DNA from: Polynucleobacter kasalickyi
GTDB taxonomy: Bacteria; Pseudomonadota; Gammaproteobacteria; Burkholderiales; Burkholderiaceae
NCBI RefSeq assembly: GCF_900176405.1
Contig: NZ_FWXJ01000003.1
Span: forward strand, 1 to 64,000
Length of the DNA: 64,000 nt
Direction: 5' to 3'
The notes beneath the pieces were generated by a model, which ran no database searches, was not told where the DNA came from, and saw only the letters and a list, made by a program, of their open reading frames with translations. A program made the position numbers and the translations under genes. Below are positions 39,492 through 48,914 of this stretch, piece by piece (the first letter of the stretch is position 1; the number at the start of each line of letters is the position of its first letter).

Positions 39492-39659
39492 ATGGCTAAA
39501 GGTGGACGCGAAAAAATCAAGTTAGAATCGACTGCAGGTACTGGTCATTTCTATACGACAACTAAAAACAAAAGAACTACTCCAGAAAAAATGGAGATTA
39601 TGAAATTTGATCCTAAGGTACGTAAACACGTAGCTTATAAGGAAACAAAGATTAAGTAA
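39492..39659 (+). CDS. rpmG: 50S ribosomal protein bL33
   Basis: A 55-aa large-subunit protein starting [20 protein letters not shown]. It is the cysteine-free form, without the zinc ribbon. It lies 12 nt after rpmB, and an intrinsic terminator follows. Confidence 0.96.
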   Translation: MAKGGREKIKLESTAGTGHFYTTTKNKRTTPEKMEIMKFDPKVRKHVAYKETKIK

Positions 39660-39685
39660 GACTTTTGTACTAGCTTATTTCAAAG

Positions 39686-39715
39686 AAACCGCTTTAGCGG
39701 TTTTTTTGTTTTTTT
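39686..39715 (+). terminator. Intrinsic terminator of rpmB-rpmG
   Basis: A 7-bp stem AAACCGC/GCGGTTT (39686-39692 with 39697-39703) with a TTTA loop, followed by a long T-rich run to 39715. A canonical rightward terminator. Confidence 0.9.
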
Positions 39716-39740
39716 AAACTCTAGAACTGATTACTGAATA

Positions 39741-41414
39741 CTACTTCTTGAAGAAGTCTTCGGCAATAAATACAGTTTTTCCACCAACCATCGTTAACTC
39801 AGCAGTGGTGCGATGGATTCGATGAGTTGGAATCTTAAAGATATTTTGACTGAGTATCGCCAAGTCGGCATACTTCCCTACGGATAACTCTCCCCTGCTA
39901 CTGCCATCAGGCAAAAACTGTGCACTTCCTTTGGTGTATAACTGAAGAGCTTCATACGTTGTGAGTAATTGTTCACTTTCTCGACCAGGTTTACCATCAA
40001 TACCTTTACCAGTAATGAACCACTCTATGGCATCAAATGGATTGAAGCCCATCACACGATGTGCGTCTGTACCCAAGCCGATGGGTAACTGAAGGTTGAT
40101 TGCTTGACGTAAGCGTGGCGAAATTTTTAAGGCTTCTCGACCATATTTATCAGCAAAGCCATTGGCTTGAAAATATAAAGCATTCTGCACTAACCAACCT
40201 AAGTGGTTTTTTTTCATCCGCCTTAAATTCATCTCATCCAAATTATTGATATGCGCTATCGACCAACGAAGTTCTTGGATTGAGTATTTCTCTTGGACTC
40301 GCTCAATCACCTCTAAGAGCTTAGGAATCGATTCATTATTGTTCCAGTGCAAGGTGACAGTAATTTTCTCTTTTGCCGCCCACTCTAAAACCTCTTGCAA
40401 CTTTTGTTGATCAGTAATGGTGGGAGATTCATTGTTATACATGCCCCAAGTCACATTTTCTCCAATGCCATTCCATTGCAGAAATTCATCACTTTTAGGA
40501 ATTTTTTGGAGTATTTCTTTAAAGTCTGCTAATTCAGTATCTCGCTTGGGGGCAGAGAGGCTATAGGCAATCCGAATAGAGAGATTTTTTTCTTTGTGTA
40601 ATTTCCATAAAGAGTGATAAGACTCTAGCGGGAAATTATATCCGCCCGGATCCAACACTCCTGTGATGCCAAACCGGTTTAATTCCTTAAAAAATAGCTT
40701 GGTACTTTCATATTGAAGGGCGGAGGATGGTTGTGGTAAAAAATCAAATAAATCACTGATGGTGCGGGCACTTCCACTCATCCAACCTGTGGGCTTTCCC
40801 TTAGCATCAACTGCAACCGTTAAACGCGACAACAACTCAGCGTTAGCTGCTACACCTAATGTTTCTAACCCACCAGGTGATACAAACACTGAGGAGTATA
40901 GCTTTTGAAGATATAGGGGGTGATTGCCAGCGGCTTGAAGGAGTTGCTCTTGCGTAGGCAAAATACTATTCTCAAATTGTTCTGGTACCCAGCCGCCGGC
41001 TATAACAATCCAAGTACCTGCGGGCTTTTGCATGGCCGCTTTCTGAATCCGATCGATCGCCTGCTCAATGCTAGTCACCCCACTCCAACTGACCTCATGT
41101 TGAAAACTCAACCCAGCACGAATGGCGTGGATATGGGAATCAATCAAGCCCGGAATGATTAAATGACCTTTAGCATTGATTTTTTGTGTGTTGGGGCCCA
41201 AGTATTTTTGAATCTCTGAATCAGAACCAAGTGCTAAGATCTTTTGTTGTTTAATTGCAATCGCATTCACAAAAGTTTGATGAGGTTGGAGAACAACTCC
41301 ATTCAAAATCACAATATCTGCGGGGTTTAGTGGGACTTGAGAAAGAACTTGGCCCGTCATCGTGAAAAGCGCACAAGCAAAAAACAAAGAAAATCCAAAA
41401 GCCTTGAGGCTCAT
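39741..41414 (-). CDS. Exported YtcJ-type amidohydrolase
   Basis: A 557-aa metal-dependent hydrolase of the amidohydrolase superfamily. An N-terminal signal peptide (cleavage near VLSQ) places it in the periplasm. Metal ligands are visible in GLIDSHIHAIRAG (H94, H96), TLHWNN, SIAHINN and GLGTDAHRV. The YtcJ branch is poorly characterised and its substrate cannot be inferred. It adjoins the 41415 gene without a gap and is the last gene of the leftward cytochrome cluster. Confidence 0.85.
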   Translation of the reverse strand: MSLKAFGFSLFFACALFTMTGQVLSQVPLNPADIVILNGVVLQPHQTFVNAIAIKQQKILALGSDSEIQKYLGPNTQKINAKGHLIIPGLIDSHIHAIRAGLSFQHEVSWSGVTSIEQAIDRIQKAAMQKPAGTWIVIAGGWVPEQFENSILPTQEQLLQAAGNHPLYLQKLYSSVFVSPGGLETLGVAANAELLSRLTVAVDAKGKPTGWMSGSARTISDLFDFLPQPSSALQYESTKLFFKELNRFGITGVLDPGGYNFPLESYHSLWKLHKEKNLSIRIAYSLSAPKRDTELADFKEILQKIPKSDEFLQWNGIGENVTWGMYNNESPTITDQQKLQEVLEWAAKEKITVTLHWNNNESIPKLLEVIERVQEKYSIQELRWSIAHINNLDEMNLRRMKKNHLGWLVQNALYFQANGFADKYGREALKISPRLRQAINLQLPIGLGTDAHRVMGFNPFDAIEWFITGKGIDGKPGRESEQLLTTYEALQLYTKGSAQFLPDGSSRGELSVGKYADLAILSQNIFKIPTHRIHRTTAELTMVGGKTVFIAEDFFKK

Positions 41415-41801
41415 TTATTCCTTTTGCATAATGCAATCTGTTTCAATTAACTTATTGGTTTTTTGTGCTCGACGAACTAATTTTACTTGCTTATAACCAG
41501 GCTTATCACATGAGATTGTGACAGCTTCTACCTTAACGTTTACGCTAATATGCGTTCTATAAACACCCAGAATGTTAGAAACCACCTTCACACTCGGGCC
41601 AGGAGTTTCTTTTAAGGTGACATTAGCTTTTGGAATGTGTGACCCGCGTTCATCTCGAACAAAGCCAAAAAAAGCGGGGCCACTCACGGAAGTATCGTCA
41701 GGGTAACCATCTTCTAGTCCACCAGCTTGAGCAAGCTGAATGCCTCCCAAAAGGACAGCAAATAGCAGATAACAGCTATTTCTAATGATGAGTCGACTCA
41801 T
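41415..41801 (-). CDS. Exported carboxypeptidase-regulatory-like domain protein
   Basis: A 128-aa protein with a signal peptide ending at QLAQA. The mature part (GPAFFGFVRDERGSHIPKA, then a GVYRTH turn) resembles a single carboxypeptidase-regulatory/Ig-like beta-sandwich domain. Function is unknown. The large heme protein of the same cluster carries a similar domain at its N-terminus, so the two may contact the same partner. It adjoins the amidohydrolase gene without a gap. Confidence 0.65.
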   Translation of the reverse strand: MSRLIIRNSCYLLFAVLLGGIQLAQAGGLEDGYPDDTSVSGPAFFGFVRDERGSHIPKANVTLKETPGPSVKVVSNILGVYRTHISVNVKVEAVTISCDKPGYKQVKLVRRAQKTNKLIETDCIMQKE

Positions 41802-41808
41802 TGAAATC

Positions 41809-42174
41809 CTATCGCCAGTAAAACTTTAATGAATAAAGTAGCACAGGTATCAATGCCACTGGAACGATCCAAGACAGTGCCGAAGGGATTCGCTTCATCA
41901 CAGACAAAGGGAGAGTACTAGCAAGAAATGAGCAAGCCAGTGCGCTCAACAATGAAGTTAAAAGCCAACCATACCAATACATTGCTGGACCATCATCCAT
42001 GGTCAATGGCGTCCAACCAAGCGTTACCTTGTGGGTTGCTGGGTAATAGCTGAAAATAGGCGCTTTATAAATATCTGCCAAAACATAAGTTACCGAAAAA
42101 CTCACTGAGAACACTGTGGCAAAGGTTTGATATTTCATCATCGCCAAGTCTTTTAAGGAAGGCTTCATCTCCAT
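41809..42174 (-). CDS. Three-helix membrane protein of the cytochrome cluster
   Basis: A 121-aa protein, not recognised, with three probable membrane helices around residues 15-33, 63-85 and 97-117. The loop between helices 1 and 2 (about 30 residues, DIYKAPIFSYYPATHKVTLG) is likely periplasmic. It has no cysteine pair or obvious heme ligands. It starts directly after the 42177 gene, suggesting the two products form one membrane complex. Confidence 0.6.
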   Translation of the reverse strand: MEMKPSLKDLAMMKYQTFATVFSVSFSVTYVLADIYKAPIFSYYPATHKVTLGWTPLTMDDGPAMYWYGWLLTSLLSALACSFLASTLPLSVMKRIPSALSWIVPVALIPVLLYSLKFYWR

Positions 42175-42176
42175 AG

Positions 42177-42683
42177 TTATGCTCCATATCCTCTGACATT
42201 ATTAACGATATGGCCAACTAAAAAAGCATACCAACAAACGAGCGCCAAAAATATTGTCGTATATTTGCGTAATTGCGCATATTCAGCATGTTGATAGTGC
42301 TTCCAAGCAAAATGATAAATTGGCAACATCGCTAAGCCTAGGACAACCAAATGTTCTTTAAACTCAAAAGCTCCTAAGGTTTTATAAAACTCTTGTTGCT
42401 CAATAGGAATCCTGACATTAATACGGTATTCGGTATAAATCCAACCACCAAGCACAAAGCTAATGATCCATAAGAAACAAATCGCTTTAGCATATTTGGC
42501 GGCTTTTACCGCCCGAAACTCATCAAAGAAAGATCTTTCATTCGGATGTGTTTTTACCGGGCCGAGTAAAGCCATCATTTGATGAGTCAGCGCCCCTAAT
42601 AGTGCTACTGAAATCAGACCATGAACAATTAATAAAATTGTCCAAAAAGTACTAACTGAAATAAACTCCGATAACCAGTTCAC
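42177..42683 (-). CDS. Four-helix membrane protein, probable di-heme cytochrome b
   Basis: A 168-aa protein with four probable membrane helices near residues 11-40, 66-85, 108-128 and 142-162. H21 and H34 in helix 1 and H111 and H124 in helix 3 have the same 13-residue spacing, the pattern by which cytochrome b proteins hold two stacked hemes between two helices. H158 lies in helix 4. I did not recognise a named family. With the adjacent cytochrome c genes it could pass electrons between periplasm and quinone pool. Confidence 0.6.
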   Translation of the reverse strand: MNWLSEFISVSTFWTILLIVHGLISVALLGALTHQMMALLGPVKTHPNERSFFDEFRAVKAAKYAKAICFLWIISFVLGGWIYTEYRINVRIPIEQQEFYKTLGAFEFKEHLVVLGLAMLPIYHFAWKHYQHAEYAQLRKYTTIFLALVCWYAFLVGHIVNNVRGYGA

Positions 42684-42698
42684 TCACCGACTCCTTGA

Positions 42699-43022
42699 TT
42701 AGCTTGGTGAGCCTTTTAAGATCCACGCAACAATGGTATTTAAATGCGCTTCAGTTGCTTCAGGGTGAGCAGGCATTGGAATCTTGCCCCAAGAGCCAGC
42801 ACCGCCATTGCGCACCTTATTGACTAGTGTTTTCTGAGCATCTGCTTGCCCCTGATACTTTTCTGCGATGGCCTTAAAGGCCGGGCCAACCAGTTTTTGC
42901 GATGCATTATGGCAAATCAGACAACCATTGGAGCCAGCAAGAGCTGCAGGCGATGGTTCATCGGCAGCATTCGCTAGGGTACAAATGCTGACTAAAGATA
43001 AAAGAATAAGTAGTTTTTTCAT
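42699..43022 (-). CDS. Small periplasmic cytochrome c
   Basis: A 107-aa class I cytochrome c (c551/c552-like). The signal peptide ends near LANAA. The heme motif CLICH is at C34-C37-H38, and M83 in KIPMPAHPE is the likely axial ligand. It lies between the large heme protein (19 nt upstream) and the membrane proteins, and is the probable shuttle between them. Confidence 0.9.
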   Translation of the reverse strand: MKKLLILLSLVSICTLANAADEPSPAALAGSNGCLICHNASQKLVGPAFKAIAEKYQGQADAQKTLVNKVRNGGAGSWGKIPMPAHPEATEAHLNTIVAWILKGSPS

Positions 43023-43040
43023 GATAATTATTAAGTTTCG

Positions 43041-45203
43041 TTAATTAGCTAAAGGGTTAGGACGAATCTGTACTTTGAATACTTTTGGCGGCAACTCTTT
43101 TCCACCATCACCGCTGTGGAAATTGTTACGGGTTCCAGAAGTCGTCCAAACAGCACGGCCTTTCCAACCACCATTAATGTCATCAATCCGACCGTCAACG
43201 TTCTTGGTGAAAAATCCTAATGGATATGGAATTCTGAGGGTCACTAATTTACCGTTTACCACCGCGATTAATGCTTCGCCACCGCTAGATGATGCAATCG
43301 GTACATCTTTACCAAGTCCTAGCGTGTTATGCAAGTCTACCCAAATATAGTAGGCGCCATCGGCACTTCCTTTAGGATCTTTCACGTTTTTAAATTGAGG
43401 GCCAGGCAAACGATAGAGAGTCCAACCTTCAGGGCAATGTTTACCTTCTGCAGTCGTCGGTCCATTCAGTGGGCCTTTACATTTATTTCTGTCAAAACTT
43501 GCGATTTGACCACTTGCCAATACTGTCCAGGCAACACCTTTGGAGTCAACATCAACGCCTCTTGAACCAAAGGTACCTTCAGGAGATTGATAAATTTCAG
43601 CAAGTGCTGTGTTACTAGGATCAGACCCAGGTACTAAGCGGATTAAATAACCAGGCTGATTGATACGTGAAAATCCGACGTCCATCGATTGACCCCAAAT
43701 TGAGTCATCCGCAGGACTTGGCTGTACGCCATAGAATGCAGCCATCACGCGTTTATCTTTGGTAGGGTCGAGCGCTTGATTAGCCTCGACATACTCATCC
43801 CGTTTACCGTTACCGTTGGTATCAATAATAATTGGCGTCCAGCCTTGTGACTTTTTCTCATCTTTAGTCTCTAAATACATTTTCGTATTTAGCCAGCCGA
43901 CAACACCTGATGCAGGAGACCCAGCACTCGTCCATAACGTATCGTTTTTATCCCGTGCAAAATAAAGGTGATGAGTCGTGAAGCAGGTATTGATCAAGCT
44001 CCATTCTTTGGTTTTTGTGTCGTACATCGTAATCTGACGAGCTGACTCATTTAATGGAGCCACTTTAGCTGATGGGTGATCAGAGCCTTTTTTACAAAAA
44101 TCAGGATTGCTACTAGGTCTGATTTTGGCAGCGAACCATAAATTTTCTTTTTGATCCCAAATTAGATTATGGATACTTGTGTGCCCATCCCAAATCTTCT
44201 CATCACCCCAGTAAGCAGACTCTGCTTTGGGTAACTCTAATGAAGAAGGTGTTTTTGGATCTAAGAATGGCATCTTAATTTGACTAACGACATTTGTTTT
44301 AGGATCAAGGGTAGGTACTAAATCAGTACTTTCCTCAGGTGATCCGTAAATTAAACCGTTAGCATTTAAGGTTGGATTACGTTTATCCGTTGAAATCGCA
44401 TCATGTAAATAATATTTAGCATCTGACCAGTTCCACATCGTGTAAACAGCATTTCTTTCAATCCCTTGAGGTCTAGTAGGTTTAGCAAACGGCACTTCTC
44501 CTTTGGCGATTCGGTCAGTCCAATCAGCTAAAATCGTTAGCGTCCTTTCGGGCCCCATTCTGCCAAGACCTAAAGCCATATTTGCCATCGCTTGTCCTGC
44601 TTGTGTTCTATAAGCCCAAGCCAACTCTGAGTCACCATTCGCTTTTTTGGTAAACAACTCTGGAACCTCACGAATCCCTTTTACTCCCATTGCATGACAT
44701 GACTGACAGGAGTTTTTTAGCGTATCAACCCAGTAATATTGTTTTTTCATGACATCAGGGATGCCATTGCCTTTTTCTCCAGTTCCAGGAAATTCACTAT
44801 CCTTAGGCACATTAATCATTGAGTACCAGTACATACCTGGATAGTACTGAGCAGCTGCTTTAGCAGTAGGTGCTTGTACCGCTTTTAAATTAACCAGTTG
44901 ACCTGGCTTAGCGTTTTGCTTTACAGAATCCACTAAGCCATAACCACGAACCCAAACCTGATAGTTAGCACTAGGCAACTCAGGAATTAAAAAACGTCCC
45001 TTGTCATCCGTTACAACAATTTTCGCAAATTTTGTAGGGAGATCATTCGTTTCAGCGATTACCCAAACCCCAGCTTCAGGCCCACTGGCACCATTCACGG
45101 TACCACCAATATCAGCAGCAGTAATTTTCACCTGGGCTGAAGCGCTCAAAGAAAAAATGGTTAGTAGGCATGTAATTACGAATGCGGTGGGGTTCCACTT
45201 CAT
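43041..45203 (-). CDS. Exported monoheme protein with regulatory-like N-terminus and probable beta-propeller
   Basis: A 720-aa periplasmic protein. A signal peptide ends near ASAQ. Residues 30-110 look like a carboxypeptidase-regulatory-like domain (GGTVNGASGPEAGVWVIAE, then DDKGRFLIPELP). A c-type heme site CQSCH follows at 166-170. The rest has repeated beta-rich blades with aromatic turns, reminiscent of virginiamycin B lyase-like or SMP30-like propellers. A calcium-loop-like DTNGNGKRDEY is near residue 458. No PQQ-dehydrogenase motif was seen. The ATG at 45203 has GGAG upstream; an in-frame TTG lies four codons before. Likely the catalytic or substrate-binding component of the cluster; substrate unknown. 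Confidence 0.75.
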   Translation of the reverse strand: MKWNPTAFVITCLLTIFSLSASAQVKITAADIGGTVNGASGPEAGVWVIAETNDLPTKFAKIVVTDDKGRFLIPELPSANYQVWVRGYGLVDSVKQNAKPGQLVNLKAVQAPTAKAAAQYYPGMYWYSMINVPKDSEFPGTGEKGNGIPDVMKKQYYWVDTLKNSCQSCHAMGVKGIREVPELFTKKANGDSELAWAYRTQAGQAMANMALGLGRMGPERTLTILADWTDRIAKGEVPFAKPTRPQGIERNAVYTMWNWSDAKYYLHDAISTDKRNPTLNANGLIYGSPEESTDLVPTLDPKTNVVSQIKMPFLDPKTPSSLELPKAESAYWGDEKIWDGHTSIHNLIWDQKENLWFAAKIRPSSNPDFCKKGSDHPSAKVAPLNESARQITMYDTKTKEWSLINTCFTTHHLYFARDKNDTLWTSAGSPASGVVGWLNTKMYLETKDEKKSQGWTPIIIDTNGNGKRDEYVEANQALDPTKDKRVMAAFYGVQPSPADDSIWGQSMDVGFSRINQPGYLIRLVPGSDPSNTALAEIYQSPEGTFGSRGVDVDSKGVAWTVLASGQIASFDRNKCKGPLNGPTTAEGKHCPEGWTLYRLPGPQFKNVKDPKGSADGAYYIWVDLHNTLGLGKDVPIASSSGGEALIAVVNGKLVTLRIPYPLGFFTKNVDGRIDDINGGWKGRAVWTTSGTRNNFHSGDGGKELPPKVFKVQIRPNPLAN

Positions 45204-45434
45204 GGTGATCTCCAAATATTATTTTAATAATAGAATTTTTAAAGAATCATCTTAATCATTTTGGACAATTAAGAAACTAGGTTTTTACCCTTAATAGGTA
45301 AATTGAAGAAAAGAAAAAGTAACTCTCTGCTTCAATACAAAGTAGATTCAGTAATGGAATGACAGTTGACCTAGAAAGTCTTGATACGCAAATCGTGCAA
45401 ATTAGGCGATTTGGTAATAATGTATTGTGTAAAA

Positions 45435-45463
45435 GAGCAGAAGGACAAAATGTCCTTCTGCTC
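45435..45463 (-). terminator. Intrinsic terminator of the desaturase gene
   Basis: A perfect 13-bp stem (45435-45447 with 45451-45463) with a 3-nt loop, followed leftward by four U residues. It lies 9 nt past the desaturase stop and insulates it from the cytochrome cluster. The remaining 45204-45434 holds only the upstream region of the cluster; no firm promoter could be chosen. Confidence 0.85.
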
Positions 45464-45471
45464 AATATCTA

Positions 45472-46650
45472 TTAGGCGATAGACCTTAAACTCATTGAAA
45501 AATTTCTTAAATAAGTCGATTTACTATGTTCAGCTTTTTTACACCAAACTTGTAACTGCTCAACTAGGTGCTCTTTGGAGTGATTCGTTCTCGCCCAAAG
45601 TTGACTCAGCTCTCTACGCATTTGCACTAAAGTAGCGATATGCTCATTCGTAGCCATCAAACTTTCCAAGCGTTCTTTTTCGGCTGGAGATAATTTTTCT
45701 TCATCCTTATATAACCACAGATGATTATCTGAAAAATCTTTAGCTAACCCTTTCATGACATCAACTTCTTGTGCAAAGGCTTTACGTAACGTGGATGTAT
45801 ATCTTGCCATCACTTCATAACGATGATGAATTACTGAGGCCAATAATTCTGCGTTCGGTATTTGTACATCTTGAGTTTTAATTTTGGGGATACTCTTTTT
45901 AACTTTGGCCAACTTACATTCTTCTAACACTCGAATATAAAACCATCCGATATCAAATTCATACCATTTACTCGATAGTTTTGCACTCGTTGCAAAGGTG
46001 TGATGGTTGTTATGCAACTCCTCACCACCAATGATGATGCCGAACGGAATAATGTTTCTTGAAGCATCTTCGCAATCATAGTTCCGATATCCGAAATAGT
46101 GCCCAATCCCGTTAATCACTCCTGCGGCAGTAATTGGAATCCACATCATTTGAATCGCCCAAATCAGACCACCGTAAGCGCCAAAAAGAATCAGGTTGAT
46201 AATCATCATCAACGCAACACCTTGCCATTGAAATTTTGAATAAACATTACGTTCAACCCAATCATCAGGAGTCCCATGTCCATATTTAGTCATCGTCTCT
46301 TGGTTTTTACTTTCCATCTTGTACAAATCAGCTCCACGCCAAAATACACAATGTAGACCAAGTACTTGAGGACTATGGGGGTCTTCAGGAGTTTCGCATT
46401 TAGCATGATGTTTACGATGAATTGCAGCCCACTCCTTAGTTACCATGCCCGTAGTAAGCCACAGCCAAAATCTAAAAAAGTGTGCCGGAATAGCATGCAA
46501 CTCAAGTGATCGGTGTGCTTGGCAACGATGCAAAAAGATGGTCACACTTGCAATAGTGATGTGGGTCACGATCATTAGATAGGCAAACATTGCCCAACCA
46601 GACCAATTTAATAAACCATTTGCTAACCAATCTGTAACTACTTGAGTCAT
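45472..46650 (-). CDS. Membrane fatty acid (acyl-CoA-type) desaturase
   Basis: A 392-aa di-iron desaturase of the membrane family. The three histidine boxes are HRCQAH (41-46), HRKHH (78-82) and HNNHH in GGEELHNNHHTF. It has four or more membrane helices. It would introduce double bonds (probably delta-9) into fatty acyl chains and so tune membrane fluidity. About 120 residues after the last box form a charged helical tail. ATG at 46650 is preferred; the frame extends to a TTG four codons upstream. No clear ribosome binding site. Confidence 0.88.
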   Translation of the reverse strand: MTQVVTDWLANGLLNWSGWAMFAYLMIVTHITIASVTIFLHRCQAHRSLELHAIPAHFFRFWLWLTTGMVTKEWAAIHRKHHAKCETPEDPHSPQVLGLHCVFWRGADLYKMESKNQETMTKYGHGTPDDWVERNVYSKFQWQGVALMMIINLILFGAYGGLIWAIQMMWIPITAAGVINGIGHYFGYRNYDCEDASRNIIPFGIIIGGEELHNNHHTFATSAKLSSKWYEFDIGWFYIRVLEECKLAKVKKSIPKIKTQDVQIPNAELLASVIHHRYEVMARYTSTLRKAFAQEVDVMKGLAKDFSDNHLWLYKDEEKLSPAEKERLESLMATNEHIATLVQMRRELSQLWARTNHSKEHLVEQLQVWCKKAEHSKSTYLRNFSMSLRSIA

Positions 46651-46730
46651 ATTTATAACCAATTCAAAAAAACAAATTACTAAAAACTACTCTTGTATCG
46701 CCCGCAACAGAGCAGAAAATACCTTCAATT

Positions 46731-48233
46731 TTACTCGCTATCTACAACTTCCTCATCTACAGGCGCTTTTTCTGCAACTAGTGCGGACTTTTTGGTCAAG
46801 ATTGCTGCAAAAAAACCATCAGTTTCATGCTTGCTTGGCCACAATTGCCACCAAGAGTTATCTACTGAAGCGCCGACTGGTAAATCGTTAATCATCGGAA
46901 AATCACCTCGCAATACTTCTTTGGGATCAAGCAACTCAAAGTGTGGGTGATTTTTTAAAAACTCATTCACAATCGTTTGATTTTCTTGTTCCAACAAACT
47001 GCAGGTTGCGTAAACCAGGCGTCCACCAACCTTTAATAATTTTGCGGCTGAACAAAGAATGGAATACTGCTTCGCTTGTAACTCAGAGACTGTTTCAATG
47101 GTTTGGCGCCACTTGAGATCTGGATTCCGACGCAAAGTTCCAAGCCCGCTACAAGGCGCATCCACTAAAACGCGATCAATTTTCCCAGACAGCCTTTTTA
47201 CTTTTGCATCATTTTCACTATCAATCCAAACCGGATGCACATTCGATAAGCCACTCTTGGCCACGCGTGGCTTTAATCTCGCCAGTCTACGCGCAGAAAT
47301 ATCAAAGGCATAGAGCCTACCCATTGATTTCATGAGTGCGCCCAAGGCAAGAGTTTTGCCGCCGGCTCCTGCACAAAAATCGACGACCATTTCGCCACGC
47401 TTTGGCGCCAATAACATACTGAGGAGCTGACTTCCTTCATCTTGTACCTCAAACATGCCATCTTTAAAACTTTGTAAATTTTGCAACGCTGGCTTACCAA
47501 GCATTCTAAAACCCAACTCTGAATATGGCGTAGGAACCGATTGATAACGCCCGCCGAGTTCATTGAGTTGCGCCAAAATATCTTCGCGTTTTGCTTTAAG
47601 GCTGTTAATTCGACAATCTAATGATGCTGGTTTTAATAGTGCCTCGGATAGAAGCTTACGCTCTACTGGCCCAACCTGGTTACCTAATTCCAACCACAAC
47701 CACTCAGGCAAGTTAGCGCTTACCTGTTCTGTTAAGCTTTCTCTTGGGTAGCTGACAAAACGTTGTAACCACTCTACTTCACCTGGATGGGCAACGAAGG
47801 CTAAGTCTGCTAAAGCGCTTTCTAGACGATTGGCCGTACCTAAGCCACCTTCAGACAAAGATAACATCATGCCAAGTAAGGCCAAACGACGGAACAGTGG
47901 TCCGTTGCCACTTTGTGCATATTGAGCCAACTCTAGCTTACGTCTTAATACGGCAAAAGTACTTTCGGCAATCAAGGCTCGATCCCGATTACCCAACTGA
48001 CTGTTTTCTTTAAAATACTTAGAGACGGTCATATCAGCCGGGGCATCAAACTTAAGCACCTCGGGCAAGAGTCGAATTAAATGCTCTAAATGAACCGGCA
48101 AAGCTTTTGCTTTTGCCATCGCTGGGTTGTAAGGCGTAGTTCTCTTCGGAGTCGAACTATTTTTAGAATCGCTAAATGAATTTCTAGATGTGGTCGATCT
48201 ATTTCTGGGATTGGGTTTATTTGCTTTAGTCAT
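46731..48233 (-). CDS. RsmB/NOP-type rRNA m5C methyltransferase
   Basis: A 500-aa SAM-dependent RNA methyltransferase. The SAM-binding region is VVDFCAGAGGKTLALG. Motif IV VDAPCSGLGTLRRNPD and motif VI ATCSLLEQEN supply the two catalytic cysteines of m5C enzymes. The first 45 or so residues are a Ser/Asn/Arg-rich low-complexity tail, probably disordered. Whether it is RsmB or a paralogue such as RsmF is not decided; a NusB-like N-terminal domain is not obvious. Confidence 0.85.
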   Translation of the reverse strand: MTKANKPNPRNRSTTSRNSFSDSKNSSTPKRTTPYNPAMAKAKALPVHLEHLIRLLPEVLKFDAPADMTVSKYFKENSQLGNRDRALIAESTFAVLRRKLELAQYAQSGNGPLFRRLALLGMMLSLSEGGLGTANRLESALADLAFVAHPGEVEWLQRFVSYPRESLTEQVSANLPEWLWLELGNQVGPVERKLLSEALLKPASLDCRINSLKAKREDILAQLNELGGRYQSVPTPYSELGFRMLGKPALQNLQSFKDGMFEVQDEGSQLLSMLLAPKRGEMVVDFCAGAGGKTLALGALMKSMGRLYAFDISARRLARLKPRVAKSGLSNVHPVWIDSENDAKVKRLSGKIDRVLVDAPCSGLGTLRRNPDLKWRQTIETVSELQAKQYSILCSAAKLLKVGGRLVYATCSLLEQENQTIVNEFLKNHPHFELLDPKEVLRGDFPMINDLPVGASVDNSWWQLWPSKHETDGFFAAILTKKSALVAEKAPVDEEVVDSE

Positions 48234-48272
48234 AACTTTGTGATGTAACTCAAGTTTTAAAGACGCATTCGT

Positions 48273-48914
48273 CTAGTAAAAAAATTGAGATTGTGGTGGG
48301 ATCACACTGACAATACCATCTTGCAGAAAAATTTGATCCTTTAAAAACCATTCAATTGCTTTAGGGTAGATTATATGTTCTATTGCTTGGACACGCTCGG
48401 ATAATAAGTGAGGATTGTCATAATTGTGAACAGGAACAACACCCTGAGCAATAATTGGGCCGACATCAAGCTCTGAAGTGACAAAATGCACCGTCGCACC
48501 ATGCCACTTGACTCCTGCTTTTAACGCTGCTTGGTGGGTGTTTAAACCTGGAAAACTAGGTAATAAGGATGGATGGATATTGATTAAGCGCCCAGCAAAG
48601 TAGTCCACAAACTCTCGACTTAAAATACGCATAAAACCTGCTAAAACAACAAGATCCGGCTGTTCGCTTTGAATTTCTGATAATAAAGATTGGTCAAATG
48701 CATCTCTAGTAGCAAAGTCTTGGTGATTTAAAAGGGTTACTGGCACCCCAAAAGATTCGGCGATTGCAAGCCCTGGAGCATCCACTCGGTTACAAAATAC
48801 CCGAGTAACCCGAGCATCCCAACCCTGTTCCCGTTGGGCTTCAAGGATTACTTTTAGATTCGATCCCTTGCCGGAGATGAGAATGACTATATTTTTCAAT
48901 TCTTTTTTACTCAC
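48273..48914 (-). CDS. purN: Phosphoribosylglycinamide formyltransferase
   Basis: Third step of purine synthesis, using 10-formyl-THF. Signatures: IVILISGKGSNLKVI, VVLAGFMRILS, the catalytic NIHPSLLPSFPG and VKWHGATVHFV. I chose GTG at 48914 (213 aa), which matches family length. A TTG at 48899 immediately before KNIVILIS is the alternative, and the frame stays open to 48971. Divergent from ribF. Confidence 0.93.
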   Translation of the reverse strand: MSKKELKNIVILISGKGSNLKVILEAQREQGWDARVTRVFCNRVDAPGLAIAESFGVPVTLLNHQDFATRDAFDQSLLSEIQSEQPDLVVLAGFMRILSREFVDYFAGRLINIHPSLLPSFPGLNTHQAALKAGVKWHGATVHFVTSELDVGPIIAQGVVPVHNYDNPHLLSERVQAIEHIIYPKAIEWFLKDQIFLQDGIVSVIPPQSQFFY

